From assembly GCA_036362985.1 (NCBI GenBank), contig JAYGXS010000004.1, positions 415,417-479,416 on the forward strand: a stretch of DNA of 64,000 bases. The letters are read 5' to 3'. Positions 10,551 to 21,664 of the stretch are shown here, one piece after another (within the stretch, counting starts at the first letter, position 1; each line of letters starts with the position of its first letter). Position numbers and translations under genes: made by a program. Below the pieces are notes generated by a model. That model did not search any database and was not told the origin of the DNA. It saw only the letters and a list, made by a program, of their open reading frames with translations. The stretch comes from Ligula intestinalis. Lineage: Eukaryota > Platyhelminthes > Cestoda > Diphyllobothriidea > Diphyllobothriidae.

Positions 10551-11480
10551 AATTATTTCATGTCGTCCAGTCATCCTTGTCTCTCGTATGTTTGGAGACG
10601 TGAGGACACAAGTTGTCACCGTCTCGTCACGGTGTGGGTGGCTTGAGAATGCTTGCTATCACAGCCTTGTCTACGGTTCGCGGCATACTAGGATGCATGT
10701 TGGCGATGTTGAGTTGGTATTCGGCCGCAAGAGCCTTAGGGCCGCTAAAAACACCTTCTGTGCACATAATATTGGGTTAAAGAGGTGTTTGATTTACGGT
10801 CGAATTTCCCTTTTCTGTTAAATTCGGCTAATATATGTTTGAATTTCCTTCGCTTGGCACCAAGATCCTGAACACCATAAGTTTATGTTGAGGGATTTGA
10901 TTCACTTTAGTACATTAAAACAAATATGAATTTCCTTAATATAATATTTTTGACCACTTCCACCACAACTAAATATTCATTAACACTCCCTTCCCAAGCA
11001 TTAAAAGTTTGACCAAAAAGTAGGTAAGACTATTGGGCGGGAGGAATAGATCTTTAAGGAGCTCTATAAGACATTTTCGCCAAAAGTGCTTACGGATAGG
11101 AATCCTGTATTTTTACGTGCATACAAAACACAAATCGATCGGTTTAAGGGCCTTATTCTTAGAACAAGATGATATGTCGAAGTGAACCTGCTTAAACGTG
11201 CCACGTTTCTTATGCCCCTGTTGAGGACCGTCGAGGATATAAACCTTGTTGGAGACGGAACGAATGCCAGTCATCTTTCAGAATTATTCAGTTCGTTTTA
11301 ATATATGAAAGGGATTCTTCACCTGTCAAAGTTTCTTCACCTGTGAAGGTCGAGTGCTGGTTTCGAAATTTCAGCTAAGTCATCAATCTTATATAAATCG
11401 ATTTATCTAAGAGAAGATACGACTATTAGTCTTTCGTTTTATTATATAAATTATCCGTAAGTACCAGTACTTACGCTTGA
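10551..11480. other. No gene recognised; may include the unplaced 5' end of the next element
   Basis: A 77-codon frame at 10588-10821 has no known resemblance. The 5' boundary of the CR1-like element that follows could lie anywhere between about 11200 and 11640; I could not fix it. Confidence 0.3.
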
Positions 11481-11643
11481 ATAATCTGCTTCCATTCCTT
11501 TTGTCGGTTTGGTCTCTGCTTGCTTACCTAGCATTCTGTTAACCATCTGTCTTGCTTTCAGCAACTTATATAAGCTTAAACAGTTAGTTTATTCTGAATT
11601 CCCGACTGTTTTTGTGATTAATCTACTTGTTGTTTCGAAAAGT

Positions 11644-12922
11644 ATGAAGGCGACACTTTCATTTAGTAGGAAGCCTCAGAATTCCAGACCCAAGCGGTGT
11701 CTGCGAAAGGCAAACATCATTACGGATATCAGTCTTCAGCCTGACATCAGTATTCAGCCTGATCTGATTGCCGATGTCTGCAATGAAAAATTGCAGCGAA
11801 TTTATGTTGAAATTTGGGTCAGTTCTCTCAATCCTTGGGACCCTATTTGATGGGAATATCTCTGCAGTTTCCTCGCAGGAATGCAAACGTTTAGATACTC
11901 TCGTAAATTTGGTCGCAAGTGAGTCGCAGGATAGACAAAAAAGGTCGTACAATTTTATTCTGAAAAACGTTCCGAAATCAATTAGGCCAATGGACGTTGC
12001 AATGCATTTCCTCTGCTCCTGTGGATTTAACTATAAAATAGCAGAGGCTATTAGACTGTCATCTCGCAGTAAAAACCCACCCATTTTAGTCAAGCTATTT
12101 TCGCCCATTGAAATAGACGCCATTGTTAAAAAGCAAGAGCTTGTTTCCAAATATCTGAGAATTGCAATGTATTTCCTCTGTCATGATCTCACTCCAATTG
12201 AGCGAAGAATAGCGTCAAGTTCTTCTAATAAAATAGTAAATTCACCGCAACCGGCTCAAGTTCCTGGTCGTAGCCCTAGGAAGCCCAGCGAGCCATGTAC
12301 TTTTATTCCTGCCAAAACTAGATTACTGCTCCCCAGTACAGCAACTGTCTCATCCCCCTCAAGTCACCAGACATCCCCGTCTACTTCCAACTTAAATGCT
12401 TCCCCAGTTGCCATGGCTAGTTATTCTGGTAGCCCTCCTAGAAATTCCGAAAGGCCTTCTACGTCAGGTAGACCAACAGCTTCGATACTCGATCAGAGTC
12501 CTCCCAAACCTATTAAATCACCCAATTCAGGTCGTCGAAAGGGTGGGATCCGGAACTCAACCGCGAGCATGCAGCCTTCCCGAACACTAACTAAGCCTAT
12601 AAAACAGGAAGCTAACAAACATATAGGTTACCCTGCTTATCACAAGTATCATACTGGGCCAGGCTTTTCACCGCTTAATCCTCATAGTTACCTTACCTCA
12701 CCCTCCAGCCTCTCTTTCCCGTCTTGGTTTTCCCAATTTCCCGGTACCTATCAGCAAACTCACCACGGCACGTATCCCTATGGCCCATCGATCTCACAGA
12801 GCTGTCTCTCTGCAGCTTTCAGCTATCCCCCTCAGCTTTCTTATGTTAATTGTCCTGCTCCAGTCGATGGCTATTCTCCAAACTTCCAACCAAATTACCC
12901 ACCTCCAAATTTTTATTACTAA
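11644..12922 (+). pseudogene. CR1-like ORF1 protein (RNA-binding), one frameshift
   Basis: The likely start is the ATG at 11644 (MKATLSFSRKPQ). This frame stops at 11848, and the coding sense moves near 11810-11840 into the frame that runs to 12922. The segment NFILKNVPKS, then LCSCGF, PILVKLFS and FLCHDLTPIERR resembles the RRM-like core of CR1/L1-type ORF1 proteins, which bind element RNA as chaperones. A long Ser/Pro-rich linker follows, and the last ~90 residues are rich in Tyr, Pro and Ser (PYGPSISQ, NYPPPNFYY). No CCHC knuckle is visible. The end overlaps the ORF2 frame. Confidence 0.65.
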
Positions 12923-15789
12923 ATAAAGATAACCCTAGTTCGATTACTCAACCTACACTATATATCATCCTGCTTAATACAAGATCTGTTTTGAATAAGA
13001 TGGCTCAACTTAGAGCTATTGCGTTCGAGCTGAAGCCAGATGTTATATGCATTACAGAGTCGTGGACCCATCCACTAATTTCGGATGGTTTACTCATAAT
13101 AGACAAGTATGATTTCTACCGTCAAGACCGTCCTAGTAAACGTGGTGGCGGTTGTCTTCTCTATATTAAAGCTATTTTTAAGCATTTCCTGTTCGACCTA
13201 GATGCTGAGTCATTCTCGGGCAATTACTGCTTTGCATCCATTATCCTGTCTCCCCGTCAGAAGGCGATTATTGGATGCATTTATAGTCCCCCTAACTCAT
13301 CGTCGGAAGATGATGAAAAGCTTTGCGAAATATTGAGGCTGATTTCGGAGTCCGCCTTTGATGCTAAAGTTATCGCTGGGGATTTCAACTTTCCCGAAAT
13401 TGATTGGTCATTGAACTGTTGTCCATCCAGATTTCAGCCCTTCCTAGATACCATCAATTTTTCAAACTGGTTTCAGTTGGTCTGTTCCCCAACAAGGGAT
13501 CAGCATATTTTAGATTTAGTTTTCACGAATGACATTTCCCCCCTTTTTGTTGACTACAATCAGAACCTATTCCCAAGTGACCATACTTTGATCCATTGTT
13601 GCCTTCCGCTTGCTTCTACGAAAAAGGCTAGCACCACTCGTACCTACCGTGCGTTTGACCTAGCTGATATTAATTTAATTAACAACTTTATGGACTCACT
13701 AGACTGGCAGGAGATTTCCTTCACGAACAGTGTAACAATTCTCTGTGACTTAATGACGGCAATTTCAAATAACATTTTGGAATTTGTGCCGATCAAAATT
13801 TTTAAGCCTTATACTTCGGACCCCACCGTTCCTCATTTTCTTTTGTCTAGACTAAAGAAATTACAAAGACAGTTGAAAGACCAGTCTACTAGTTCATTAT
13901 CTGTGCACCTTAGAATCGCACAGATTTTCCAATTAGCGTTTAAGATTCGTTTTGCACGTGAAAAACAGAGGAAATCTTGCGCACTCAGCGAGTTAAACGC
14001 TGCAAAATATATTGCCCAACTGTTCCGTCGTCGGTCCTCCGCTAAACGAGGTCACGAAATCCCCCCTTTACTGAATGAAAATAAAAACTTTGTGCAAGAT
14101 GAGTCTGAGAAGGCTGAACTGTTCAATGCATTCTTTGCAAAGCACCTTACGACGGAATCTGAACAGGTCCCATCGTTTCAGCCATGCTCAGTCAATACTA
14201 TCAGTACCATTTTATTTCTCCATAGAAGTATTTCGTAAGCATATTATCCGTCTAAAAAACTCGCACTCCTCGGGAACTGACGGCCTTCCAAATTCACTCA
14301 TCAAGAGAGTATTGAGCTTCCCCCGATTTCTAAGTCATCTATTCTCAGCTTATCTTCTTAACGGTTTCCTTCCTGACTCATGGAAGAGATCTATTATTCT
14401 TCCAGTCTTCAAGTCAGGATCTCGTTCGGACGTAAATAACTACCGAGGTGTTCATAAAACCCCGGCCCTAGCCAAACTTCTGGAAAAGATCATTTGTAAT
14501 CAAATTCTCGATTTTTGTGTAGAAAATAAACTATTAAGTGCCTCACAGCATTGATTTATACCTGGAAGATCATGCGAAACCTGCCACTTGGCATTCCTTA
14601 ACCTGGTTACTTCACTTCGTAATGAACAGCACTCAGTCATCGTGATTTACTTTGACCTTAGTAAAGCTTTTGACAAGGTGCCGCATAGGTGCCTTTTAGT
14701 GAAACTGGAAGCCCTAGGCATCAGGCCTCCCCTCCTCGATTTCATTGCATCCTACCTGTCTAACCGCAGCCAGAAGGTCTTAGTAGGCAATAGCTACTCG
14801 ATGCCTCAGCCGATCACGAGTGGCGTATTACAAGGCACGGTTTTAGGTCCCCTCCTTTTCATTCTTTACATAAATGAAATTTCAGCAGTGCTAAATAATT
14901 CGGAAAATTTCATTTATGCTGATGACCTAAAGTGTATTTGCGCATGTCTAAGGACACGACCAGTACTTGTGTTGATAAAGTTAACGCAGACTTGCGTACT
15001 CTCTCATGTTGGAGCGCTACATGGCAGATGGAGATTTCTCAATCAAAATGTAGTTTCTTGAGTTTTGGTCCCGCAAGGCTGCCTGGACCCATTATCTTCC
15101 AAAAGAGTCCACTGTTAGAAAGATCTACGATACAGGATTTGGATTTTACTTACACGAATAAGCTTGCATTATCACCTCATGCAGATCGAATTTCTGCCAA
15201 GGCCGCACAGATATGTGGGTTTATATCGCATAACTTTTTTCTTCCAAAAATGAAGTTCAAACTATACCGCATGTTTGTTCGCCCTATACTAGAATGCTGC
15301 TGCCCGCTTTTTGGCCTCATGACCCAGCATGACCGTAGTAAGATTGAAAAGGTTCAGCGAGTTTTCACTCGTAAAATATTTTCTGTTTCTGGGTCTGGGA
15401 TGTGTTATACAGATAGATGTCAGTTAGCAAACATTACATTTCTTTGGATAAGAAGACTCGAAGCTGGTCTATGCTTTCTGTTTCGCGTTAACAATAGTCC
15501 TCATCTCCCACAAATTAACGCTCTCCTTCCAATAGACGCCACTCGTAACTCTTCCATGATAATTTTACCACCCCGTAGCTCCACATCTAACCGTTCTCGC
15601 TTTTTTACCTCCAAATATGCTTTTATTTGGAACAACCTTCCTCTCGATATTAGACTGTCTTCTACACTGTCGATTTTTAAAGGCAAATTATATAAGCATT
15701 TAAATTTAGAGGAAATAAAGTCGTTACTGTCTGTTTCCTTTCCAAACACGCAAGTTGTAGATTTTGAAAAGGGTCCTCCTGGCATTTGA
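12850..15789 (+). pseudogene. CR1-like ORF2: AP endonuclease and reverse transcriptase, disrupted
   Basis: The endonuclease (about 12955-13615) shows LLNTRSVLNK, ITESWTH, AGDFNFPEIDW, LDLVFTND and SDHTLI, the metal- and phosphate-binding motifs of APE-type nucleases. The RT shows SGTDGLPNSLI, FDLSKAFDKVPH (motif A), GVLQGTVLGPLLF (motif B) and YADDLK (motif C, about 14914). Defects are a frameshift at about 14200-14225, a TGA at about 14552 inside QH-F (normally QHGF), and a frameshift just after YADD at about 14935. The C-terminal frame runs to 15789. The open frame overlaps ORF1 by about 70 bases; the true ORF2 start is uncertain because no ATG lies close to the endonuclease. Confidence 0.9.
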
Positions 15790-16255
15790 AGCTCTTCCCA
15801 GGATACTAAAATGGTTTCTAAATATGTTAGCATTTTCCTCTGCAGAGTCAAGCATCACTTCCAAGGGCTGCGAATTCTTCTCCGTTTTTGCAACCTTCGC
15901 TGTAGTTTTCGAGATTGGCTCTGGAATCTGGTGGGTCGCAACTCGATGATGTTGCCTTGACTTCTACTGCCTTCTCTTGTTGTCCCGGATGACCCCTTCT
16001 CAAGTCAACGATATATTATTTTTTCCCATGACCATAAACGTCCCGAACCCTCAACATCAGGTCCCAAACTAACCACATCAAACCTTGTTATCTATTAAGG
16101 CTGTTTTTTCTGCTAAACATTTTTTGAACTCGGTGGCCCGCTGAACTCATCCACCGATTTAGGAGTTTTTTTTTTACTGCCGATGACAATTATTTTATAA
16201 GAGTTCACTACTTATCATCATTATTTTTATTTTGACGATAGCACTAATTTTGTAA

Positions 16256-16312
16256 CGACAGGGCCCCTTGGGCCTTAAATATACAAATTATTTTTATTAT
16301 TCCACTTACTTC
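16256..16312 (+). terminator. 3' hairpin and tail of the full-length CR1-like element
   Basis: A perfect GGCCC-CTT-GGGCC stem is followed by ttaaatata and TTATT-type repeats. It sits where the other subfamily has its own hairpin, but the stem sequence is different. Confidence 0.65.
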
Positions 16313-16369
16313 TGTATGACTAGGAAATGGTAACAGTGTAGTGATTTCCCCAGTCCGACGCCTTCCATT

Positions 16370-16744
16370 GCTTTGTCCGGCGTCATTGTTCAAGGCCAGC
16401 TGCCTCTTGGTCATTCAATACATCAGTCAGCGATTACAGCCGCGCTGACCTGCAGAGACTTGACCTACTTCAATTCAGACACCCACGCGTGTGTCTGGGT
16501 TCTCGCGGCTGCCCAAGCACGACTCGAACAGGTCCCTTTTTCCCCACCCTTGGCCGTCGGGCATCACTTAGGATCACGACACTCTAGCGGAATGACGTGT
16601 GCTCCGAAATCTAAATTCTTTCCATCTATTCTTCGTTACTTTGTACACGATAAATTATTCCTTCTATTCTGGCCTCCACTGACTTCTTCTCTACTTAGTT
16701 ACCATGGTCTAAAGATCACAGTTACTAGTGTTTAACTTACTTAA
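16370..16744 (+). repeat. Repeat family F copy
   Basis: The block 16590-16735 matches 2885-3025 (cgataaattattccttctattctggcctcca versus the related block there). The upstream part (16370-16590) resembles the reverse of sequence near 52300-52340 (gtcgggca). It ends next to the truncated CR1-like element. Confidence 0.45.
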
Positions 16745-16929
16745 CTCCCTGCGATAACAGTATTGGAGACTGTTCAAAGAACGGAAGCGGACGACGTACT
16801 TTCTTCAAGGTAAAAGAGATCAGCCGTAGCAGAATGTCCTTATACTTGGAGATTTTAACGCTCCGAACATAGATTGGGATTTAATGCACAGCTCGCGATC
16901 AGAGAACTCATTCGAACAGAAACAACTGT

Positions 16930-16986
16930 ATAGGGAGCTCAAGGGCGAAAGCCTTCTTCCCTTAATAAAGTGACTTAAGTGACTTA
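16930..16986 (+). mobile_element. Solo CR1-like 3' tail inserted in an endonuclease frame
   Basis: About 55 bases only: tagggagctcaagggcgaaa, gccttcttcccttaataaa and GTGACTTAA-type repeats, nearly identical to 19919-19976. It interrupts the endonuclease after FEQKQL. It is either an extremely 5'-truncated insertion or a product of template switching. Confidence 0.75.
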
Positions 16987-18076
16987 ACTTCACTTGGAAA
17001 ATGACGAATTTCTTACCCAGCATGTCACAATGGACACGCGGTTTTGAGGTGGCCAATAATCTAGCTGCCTGGATCTCGTCATTAGTAGAGACGAAAACTG
17101 TATCATTGGATTGCATACTCAGACTCGTTTTGGCCGAAGTGATCACTGTGTTCTTGCCTGGGAGTACAGCCATTTCTCGCTACCCGTCGCTCGCGCAATA
17201 AGCGAGAGGAATGTATGGAAAGGAGACTATAAGAAAATGAAAGGACAACTTAACGTGACTGACTGGAGACCTGAATACGTACTTGACCCGAACGACGCCT
17301 GGTGCTTCTTTAGGAACTTAACTCAGCAACTAGTAGAAAACTGTTGCCCGCTAAAGAAAAGTTTGCGCATCTCCCGGCCAGAATGGGTGACACCGAACAC
17401 AAAAAGGAACTTCAAGAATGAAAGAAGCATGTGGAAAAAATATGCCCGATATCAACAACCTTAACACTTCTTAGAATTTAAAAAACGGCGAAAGTTATGT
17501 CACAGACTAATTCGAAAAGAAAGAATGGCCTTTGAGGCAGAACTAGTCAAGGAAATAGCTCATAACCAAAAAATATTCTTTTTTATGTGAATAAGACCAA
17601 ACGGAATCGAGATCCCATCCCTTGTCGGAAAGATAATGAGGGAAACAGGTGTACGGATAACTCAGATAAGGCAAACCTCTTGTCCAATTTCTTTATGTCT
17701 GTACATACCGAGGAGCCGCCTTTTGGCGAGAATGTACAGCAATATATAGTCCCAGCGACGCATACAATTAGCACGGTATCGTTCGAAACAGACACTGTAA
17801 GAAAAGCCTTGAGACAGTTAAAGCCCACTAAATCGCCTGGTTAGGATGGATTATCAGCAAAACTTCAAAATGAGCTCGCAGAACAACATGACTCCCCGCT
17901 TTCCGAGATCTTTGAAAGTTCAATGGAAAAGGTGCCCTGCCTACTGACTGGAAGCTGGCCAACATAACACCTATTTATAAAGGAGGAGAGAGAACTTCAC
18001 CTAATAGCTTTAGACCAGTTATTCTCACAAGCATTTGTTGCAAACTAATGGAGAAACTAATCAAAACGGAACAACT

Positions 18077-19844
18077 GAGACATATTGATGATCCTGTCGC
18101 AGTACTTAAGAATGATGATGGCGGAGAAGTCGTTGAGAATGACGAGAAAGCCGAGTACTGTAGCCGGTTCTTTGCCTCGGTATTCACTAGGGAAACCGAG
18201 CTTCAATTTGATAATGCCAACAGTGCTGCTGCAAAAGCCGGTCCGGCACTTCATTCTCTACTATTTCCAGCATCTGTAGTTGAGAGGGAGCTGCAGAGCC
18301 TCAAAGAAGCAAAGTCATCCGGTCCAGACAATATACCAGCCAAGTTCTTGAAAGAATTGGCAAGCGAACTCTCAGAGCCCCTAGCACATATCTTTCGTTC
18401 TTCATTTGAACTAGGAAAACTGCCATCTGAATGGAAAAGGGCAAATATTTACCCGATATACAAGGGCAGAGCCCGAACGAAGGTTAACAATTACCGGCCC
18501 GTCAGCCTAACTTGCATTTGCTGTAAGGTGATGGAAACGATAATTAAGAAGACGACAATGGAGTTCTTGGAGGAGAACAATCTACTGTCAGGGCTCCAAC
18601 ACGGCTTCAGAAAGAACCATTCTTGCCTTTCCAGCCTTCTTCTCTCCACTGAGCAGTGGACTCGCGCACTAGATGAAGATGGTAAGGTTGACGTCATCTA
18701 TACGGACTTCAAGAAGGCATTCGACAGCGTCCCACATAAGCGTATAATGTATAAATTGTCAGAAATTGGCATAAGAGGGAACCTGCTGGCATGGATCACA
18801 GATTTTCTCACAGGGCGATCGCAAACTGTGTGCATCGGTGACTCAAAGTCAAGCCCTACATCTGTTCTGAGTGGCGTCCCCCAAGGCTCTGTCTTAGGGC
18901 CACTGCTCTTCCTTATCTATATCAACGACTGTGTCAACGAACTGGGTTGCAGTGCTATCATGTTTGCCGACGACGTCAAACTCTGGAGAGCCATCAGGTC
19001 TGACGCCGATAGGAAAGCGCTTCAAGAGAGTCTCAATCGACTTAGCTGCTGGTCTGCTCGTTGGCTTTTAAACTTCAACATTAGTAAGTGTGTGGTTTTA
19101 AGACTCCGTACTAGAAGGACTGATGAGGAGAACGATTCCTTCCAATACCTCCTCGATGGGCACCCGCTTTCAAATGTGAACGAGCAAAAGGATCTCGGTG
19201 TTCTGATAAATTCCTCACTCAAACCATCTACTCAGTGTGTAAAGGCAGCTAAACGCGCGACACAGGTGCTGTTTGCGATAAGGCGGGGATTCGTAAACAT
19301 TGACAAGGAGCTCTTCAGGAAAACCTACGGAGCGTTTGTTCGGTCCCACTTGGAGTATGCTGTCCAGGCCTGGCGTCCGTGGTTCAAGAAGGATTACCTG
19401 CACCTGGAACGAGTGCAGGCGAGGGCTACGAAGATGGTCAAGAATCTTGGTCATCTGCCTTATGAAGACAGACTGACCGAACTTGATCTTTTCCCTCTCA
19501 ATTATAGGCAACTCCGCGGGGACCTCATACAAACCTACCGAATTGTTAGAGGCCGAGACTGTGCCCTAGAATTTGATGATTTCTTCGAATTGGCTCGGAC
19601 TGACCATCTGCGAGGTCATCCTTTTAAACTACAGAGGAAACCGGCCCGTATCGACGTTCGACGAAACGCCTTCTCTCAGAGGGTCATTGGAGCGTAGAAC
19701 GGACTCCCGGAAGATGTGGTCCTCTCAGATACTGTTGACATTTTTAAACACAAACTTGATTCTCATTTGCTGAGAAACTGTGGCAGATATAATGAACAAA
19801 GTGTCAGTAGCAGCACCTTACAACTGGCTCACACTTATCGCTGA
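18077..19844 (+). pseudogene. CR1-like reverse transcriptase, nearly intact
   Basis: The frame is open to 19697 and shows SSGPDNIPAKFL, IYPIYKGRART, NNYRPVSLTCICCKVMETII, LQHGFRKNHSC, TDFKKAFDSVPH (motif A), SGVPQGSVLGPLLF (motif B), MFADDVKLW (motif C), NEQKDLGVLINSSL, FVRSHLEYAVQAWRPW and YRQLRGDLIQTYR. A single TAG at 19695 replaces the Trp of the usual GAWN block, after which the frame continues with NGLPEDVVLSDTVDIFK to 19844. The endonuclease is missing because of 5' truncation. This is the best-preserved RT in the window. Codons before 18077 belong to the host element. Confidence 0.9.
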
Positions 19845-19918
19845 TGTTAAGCCTACATTTGTACATTTGTATTATGTACTATTGTTACGGTGGACCTATT
19901 ATGCGATTTTGGTTATGA

Positions 19919-19979
19919 ATAGGGAGCTCAAGGGCGAAAGCCTTCTTCCCTTAATAAAGTGACTTAAAGTGACTTATGA
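19919..19979 (+). terminator. CR1-like 3' tail with GNRA-like tetraloop hairpin
   Basis: agggagctca, then GGGC-GAAA-GCCT, ttcccttaataaa and a nine-base repeat (aagtgactt) twice. GAAA is a GNRA-type loop. The solo tail at 16930 is the same sequence. Confidence 0.75.
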
Positions 19980-20075
19980 GAACAACTTGCTAAGGGCGGC
20001 GCAACATGGATTCCGAAGTGGCCACTCTTGTCTCACAAACCTGCCGACATCCATGGAAAGATTTTTCAGGACCAA

Positions 20076-21200
20076 AACACATGAAACGCCATTTAGATGG
20101 AGAAAATTTCATTTGCCAGATAGCGCTCCGAAGTGAGAGCTAACGCATGTCAGCGTTGATTTTATCAACGCAACTTCTGGCCCCCTCCGTGAAAATGGAT
20201 ACACGCACTTAAGGTCATGAGTATAATTGAATACTGTACAAATTTCATTGATGTAAATACTGATAAGAAGTGGATCTAAAACCGGGTGCTGAGATATGTC
20301 AAGATCCGGTTTAATTCCCTCCTCCGGAGTAAGACCATTTGACTGGAATAGGCCTCAATTAAGACTCCATAAAAAATGAACATTACCGAAAGAGATACGC
20401 AGCATGGATACCAGATATGTGCTTGCGGATATTTCACCGTATAATATTATGCTTGCTTATTGTTTTCTCCTCAGATTTAAATCTAATTATATCAACGTCT
20501 ATAAAGGCTTTTCGGAGTATTTGATCAGAAATCGTACTTATAATAACATATAGCAGGACATCTATATTTTTGATAAATTTGCTTTAGTACAGGCAGTTAT
20601 GTACGGTTGAGTAATTAAAGGGCCAAGAGCTTCAAGATGAACTAAAGGTACCTTGGACTTTAATAAGAAGACTTCGCAGTCTCGAAAGTGCCCAATTTAT
20701 CTCTTGTGATGACCCCAGCTCTCAAGAACGGAGGGCAGCCTGCAAGCTTAGGTATACTTAGAAGGCTCTTTCGGAATATTATGATCTACTGGAAGAAATT
20801 TTCCTTAACTTATGTTAATTAAATTTTAATGCTTTATAACAGTATGTCGCGCAAAGGAAATAACACATCACATTTCTTACAATGGACAGAAAACGACGTT
20901 TGTGCACTACTTCAAATTTCAAGAGTTGTGCAATTTATTTAATTTCTCCAATAGTCGACGATGATAATGCGGAGCAATTCAACATATTTTTCAAATTGGA
21001 GATACTGTCTTAAATTTATCACCACTAAAAATGAATACGGTTACTTTTGATCTTCTCTCATGTCACTTTATATTACATGTGTTTACCTTTTTCTAATGGA
21101 ATGCATTTTCTTTCATTTGCTGGTGTTTTGGTTGTGCGGCCTTGGCTTTGTTTGGCGGCTGTTTACGATTGGACCAATTATCAAGTCTCTGTAGACCAGT
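20076..21200. other. Intergenic region upstream of ITPK1
   Basis: AT-rich. Apart from the coding-like stretch at 20618-20815 I see no gene. It should hold the ITPK1 promoter and 5' untranslated region, but no clear core promoter motif stands out. Confidence 0.35.
20618..20815 (+). pseudogene. Coding-like stretch of unknown family
   Basis: Between stops, one frame reads QELQDELKVPWTLIRRLR, LESAQFISCDDPSSQERRA and CKLRYT, then a TAG, then KALSEYYDLLEEIFLNLC and a stop. The composition is protein-like (charged and amphipathic) and unlike the surrounding AT-rich sequence. I do not recognise the family. It could be an old exon (a cttag-gtatac donor lies near 20750) or a pseudogene piece; the TAG argues for the latter. 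Confidence 0.3.
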
Positions 21201-21226
21201 TATTTTCGCAGATTTAGCGAGTAAGG
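21201..21226 (+). promoter_or_regulatory. Possible (trans-)splice acceptor just before the ITPK1 start
   Basis: ttattttcgcag ends at 21211, 15 bases before the ATG. A pyrimidine-rich AG this close to the start fits a 5'-UTR intron or spliced-leader addition, which many flatworm genes use. Inference only. Confidence 0.3.
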
Positions 21227-21664
21227 ATGAAGGTTATCGGCATTTGCATGGAAGAACGGAAGTTTCAAGCTCTTGGATTAGAAAAGTTAGTCATTAAAAG
21301 AAGGTTCGCTTTTTTAAAAATTCTGACTCCTATTGAGAGCAACCGATCTGAACTACATCAAGGTATTTTATTTGCTGTTTGATAATCCGACCATACAGTT
21401 ACGTTCGGTGAATGCAAGTGATGTCCCAAGCAACGTGGATTTGATTGTTCACAAGTCCACTGATTTCCTTTCAGATCCGCAACCTTATCTGTCCTTAAAC
21501 ACGGATGTATGTCACCCTGGCACCAAACGGTTCATCTAACTTTTGTTCCTTTCAGATTACTTGTAAACCCATTTTTGTTGACGGTTTCCAATATATTTTG
21601 CCCATCCTTAATCGCTTTCAACAATATGATGTTACTTCGAACTGTCTACTAAAAGGAAAATTAG
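21227..21664 (+). CDS. ITPK1: ITPK1 exons 1-4 with introns of 34, 36 and 49 bases
   Basis: Exon 1 (21227-21303) ends AAAAGAAG before gttcgc. Exon 2 is a 25-base microexon (21338-21362, ATDLNYIK). Exon 3 (21399-21506) runs from LRSVNASDVPS to LSLNTD and ends at gtatgt. Exon 4 (21556-21664) carries ITCKPIFVDGFQ and ILPILNRFQQYD and ends at gtaagt. Only removal of the 34-base intron joins exon 1 to the frame of exons 2-3, because the unspliced frame hits a stop in the next intron. gttcgc is a weak donor. Confidence 0.75.

Larger units (their letters stand above)
11481..16312 (+). mobile_element. Near full-length CR1-like non-LTR retrotransposon, two ORFs
   Basis: Order: ORF1 with an RRM-like core, ORF2 with AP endonuclease then reverse transcriptase, a 3' untranslated region, and a terminal hairpin (GGCCC-CTT-GGGCC at about 16262). 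A short TTATT-rich tail follows instead of a long poly(A). The frame is broken by three frameshifts and one nonsense codon, so the copy is dead but not old. It is the only element here that keeps an ORF1. Its coding sequence differs clearly from the other CR1-like copies in the window, so at least two subfamilies are present. The 5' limit is approximate. Confidence 0.85.
18077..19979 (+). mobile_element. Nested 5'-truncated CR1-like element with complete 3' end
   Basis: It begins inside the linker upstream of the RT (DDPVAVLKNDDGGEVVEND) and ends with the 3' hairpin GGGC-GAAA-GCCT, cccttaataaa and two GTGACTTA-type repeats. The octamer GAACAACT occurs at both junctions (18069-18076 and 19980-19987), a candidate target-site duplication. 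It splits the RT of the element at 16745-20075. Confidence 0.85.
16745..20075 (+). mobile_element. Truncated CR1-like element split by two later insertions
   Basis: Endonuclease code starts near 16745 (LETVQRTEADDV), gives LGDFNAPNIDWDL, is cut at 16930-16986 by a short 3'-tail insertion, and resumes with FLTQHVTMDTR and, after a frame change, FGRSDHCVL. The linker (ISRPEWVTP, NERSMWKKYARY) leads to RT code with KSPG-stop-DGLSAK (TAG at about 17842), ITPIYKGGERT and SICCKLMEKLIK. At 18077 a second element interrupts it, and from about 19978 the same RT continues with ENNLLRAAQHGF RSGHSCLTNL. The order of motifs across the gap fits one original element. It fades out near 20075 without a 3' tail. 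Many stops. Confidence 0.8.
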
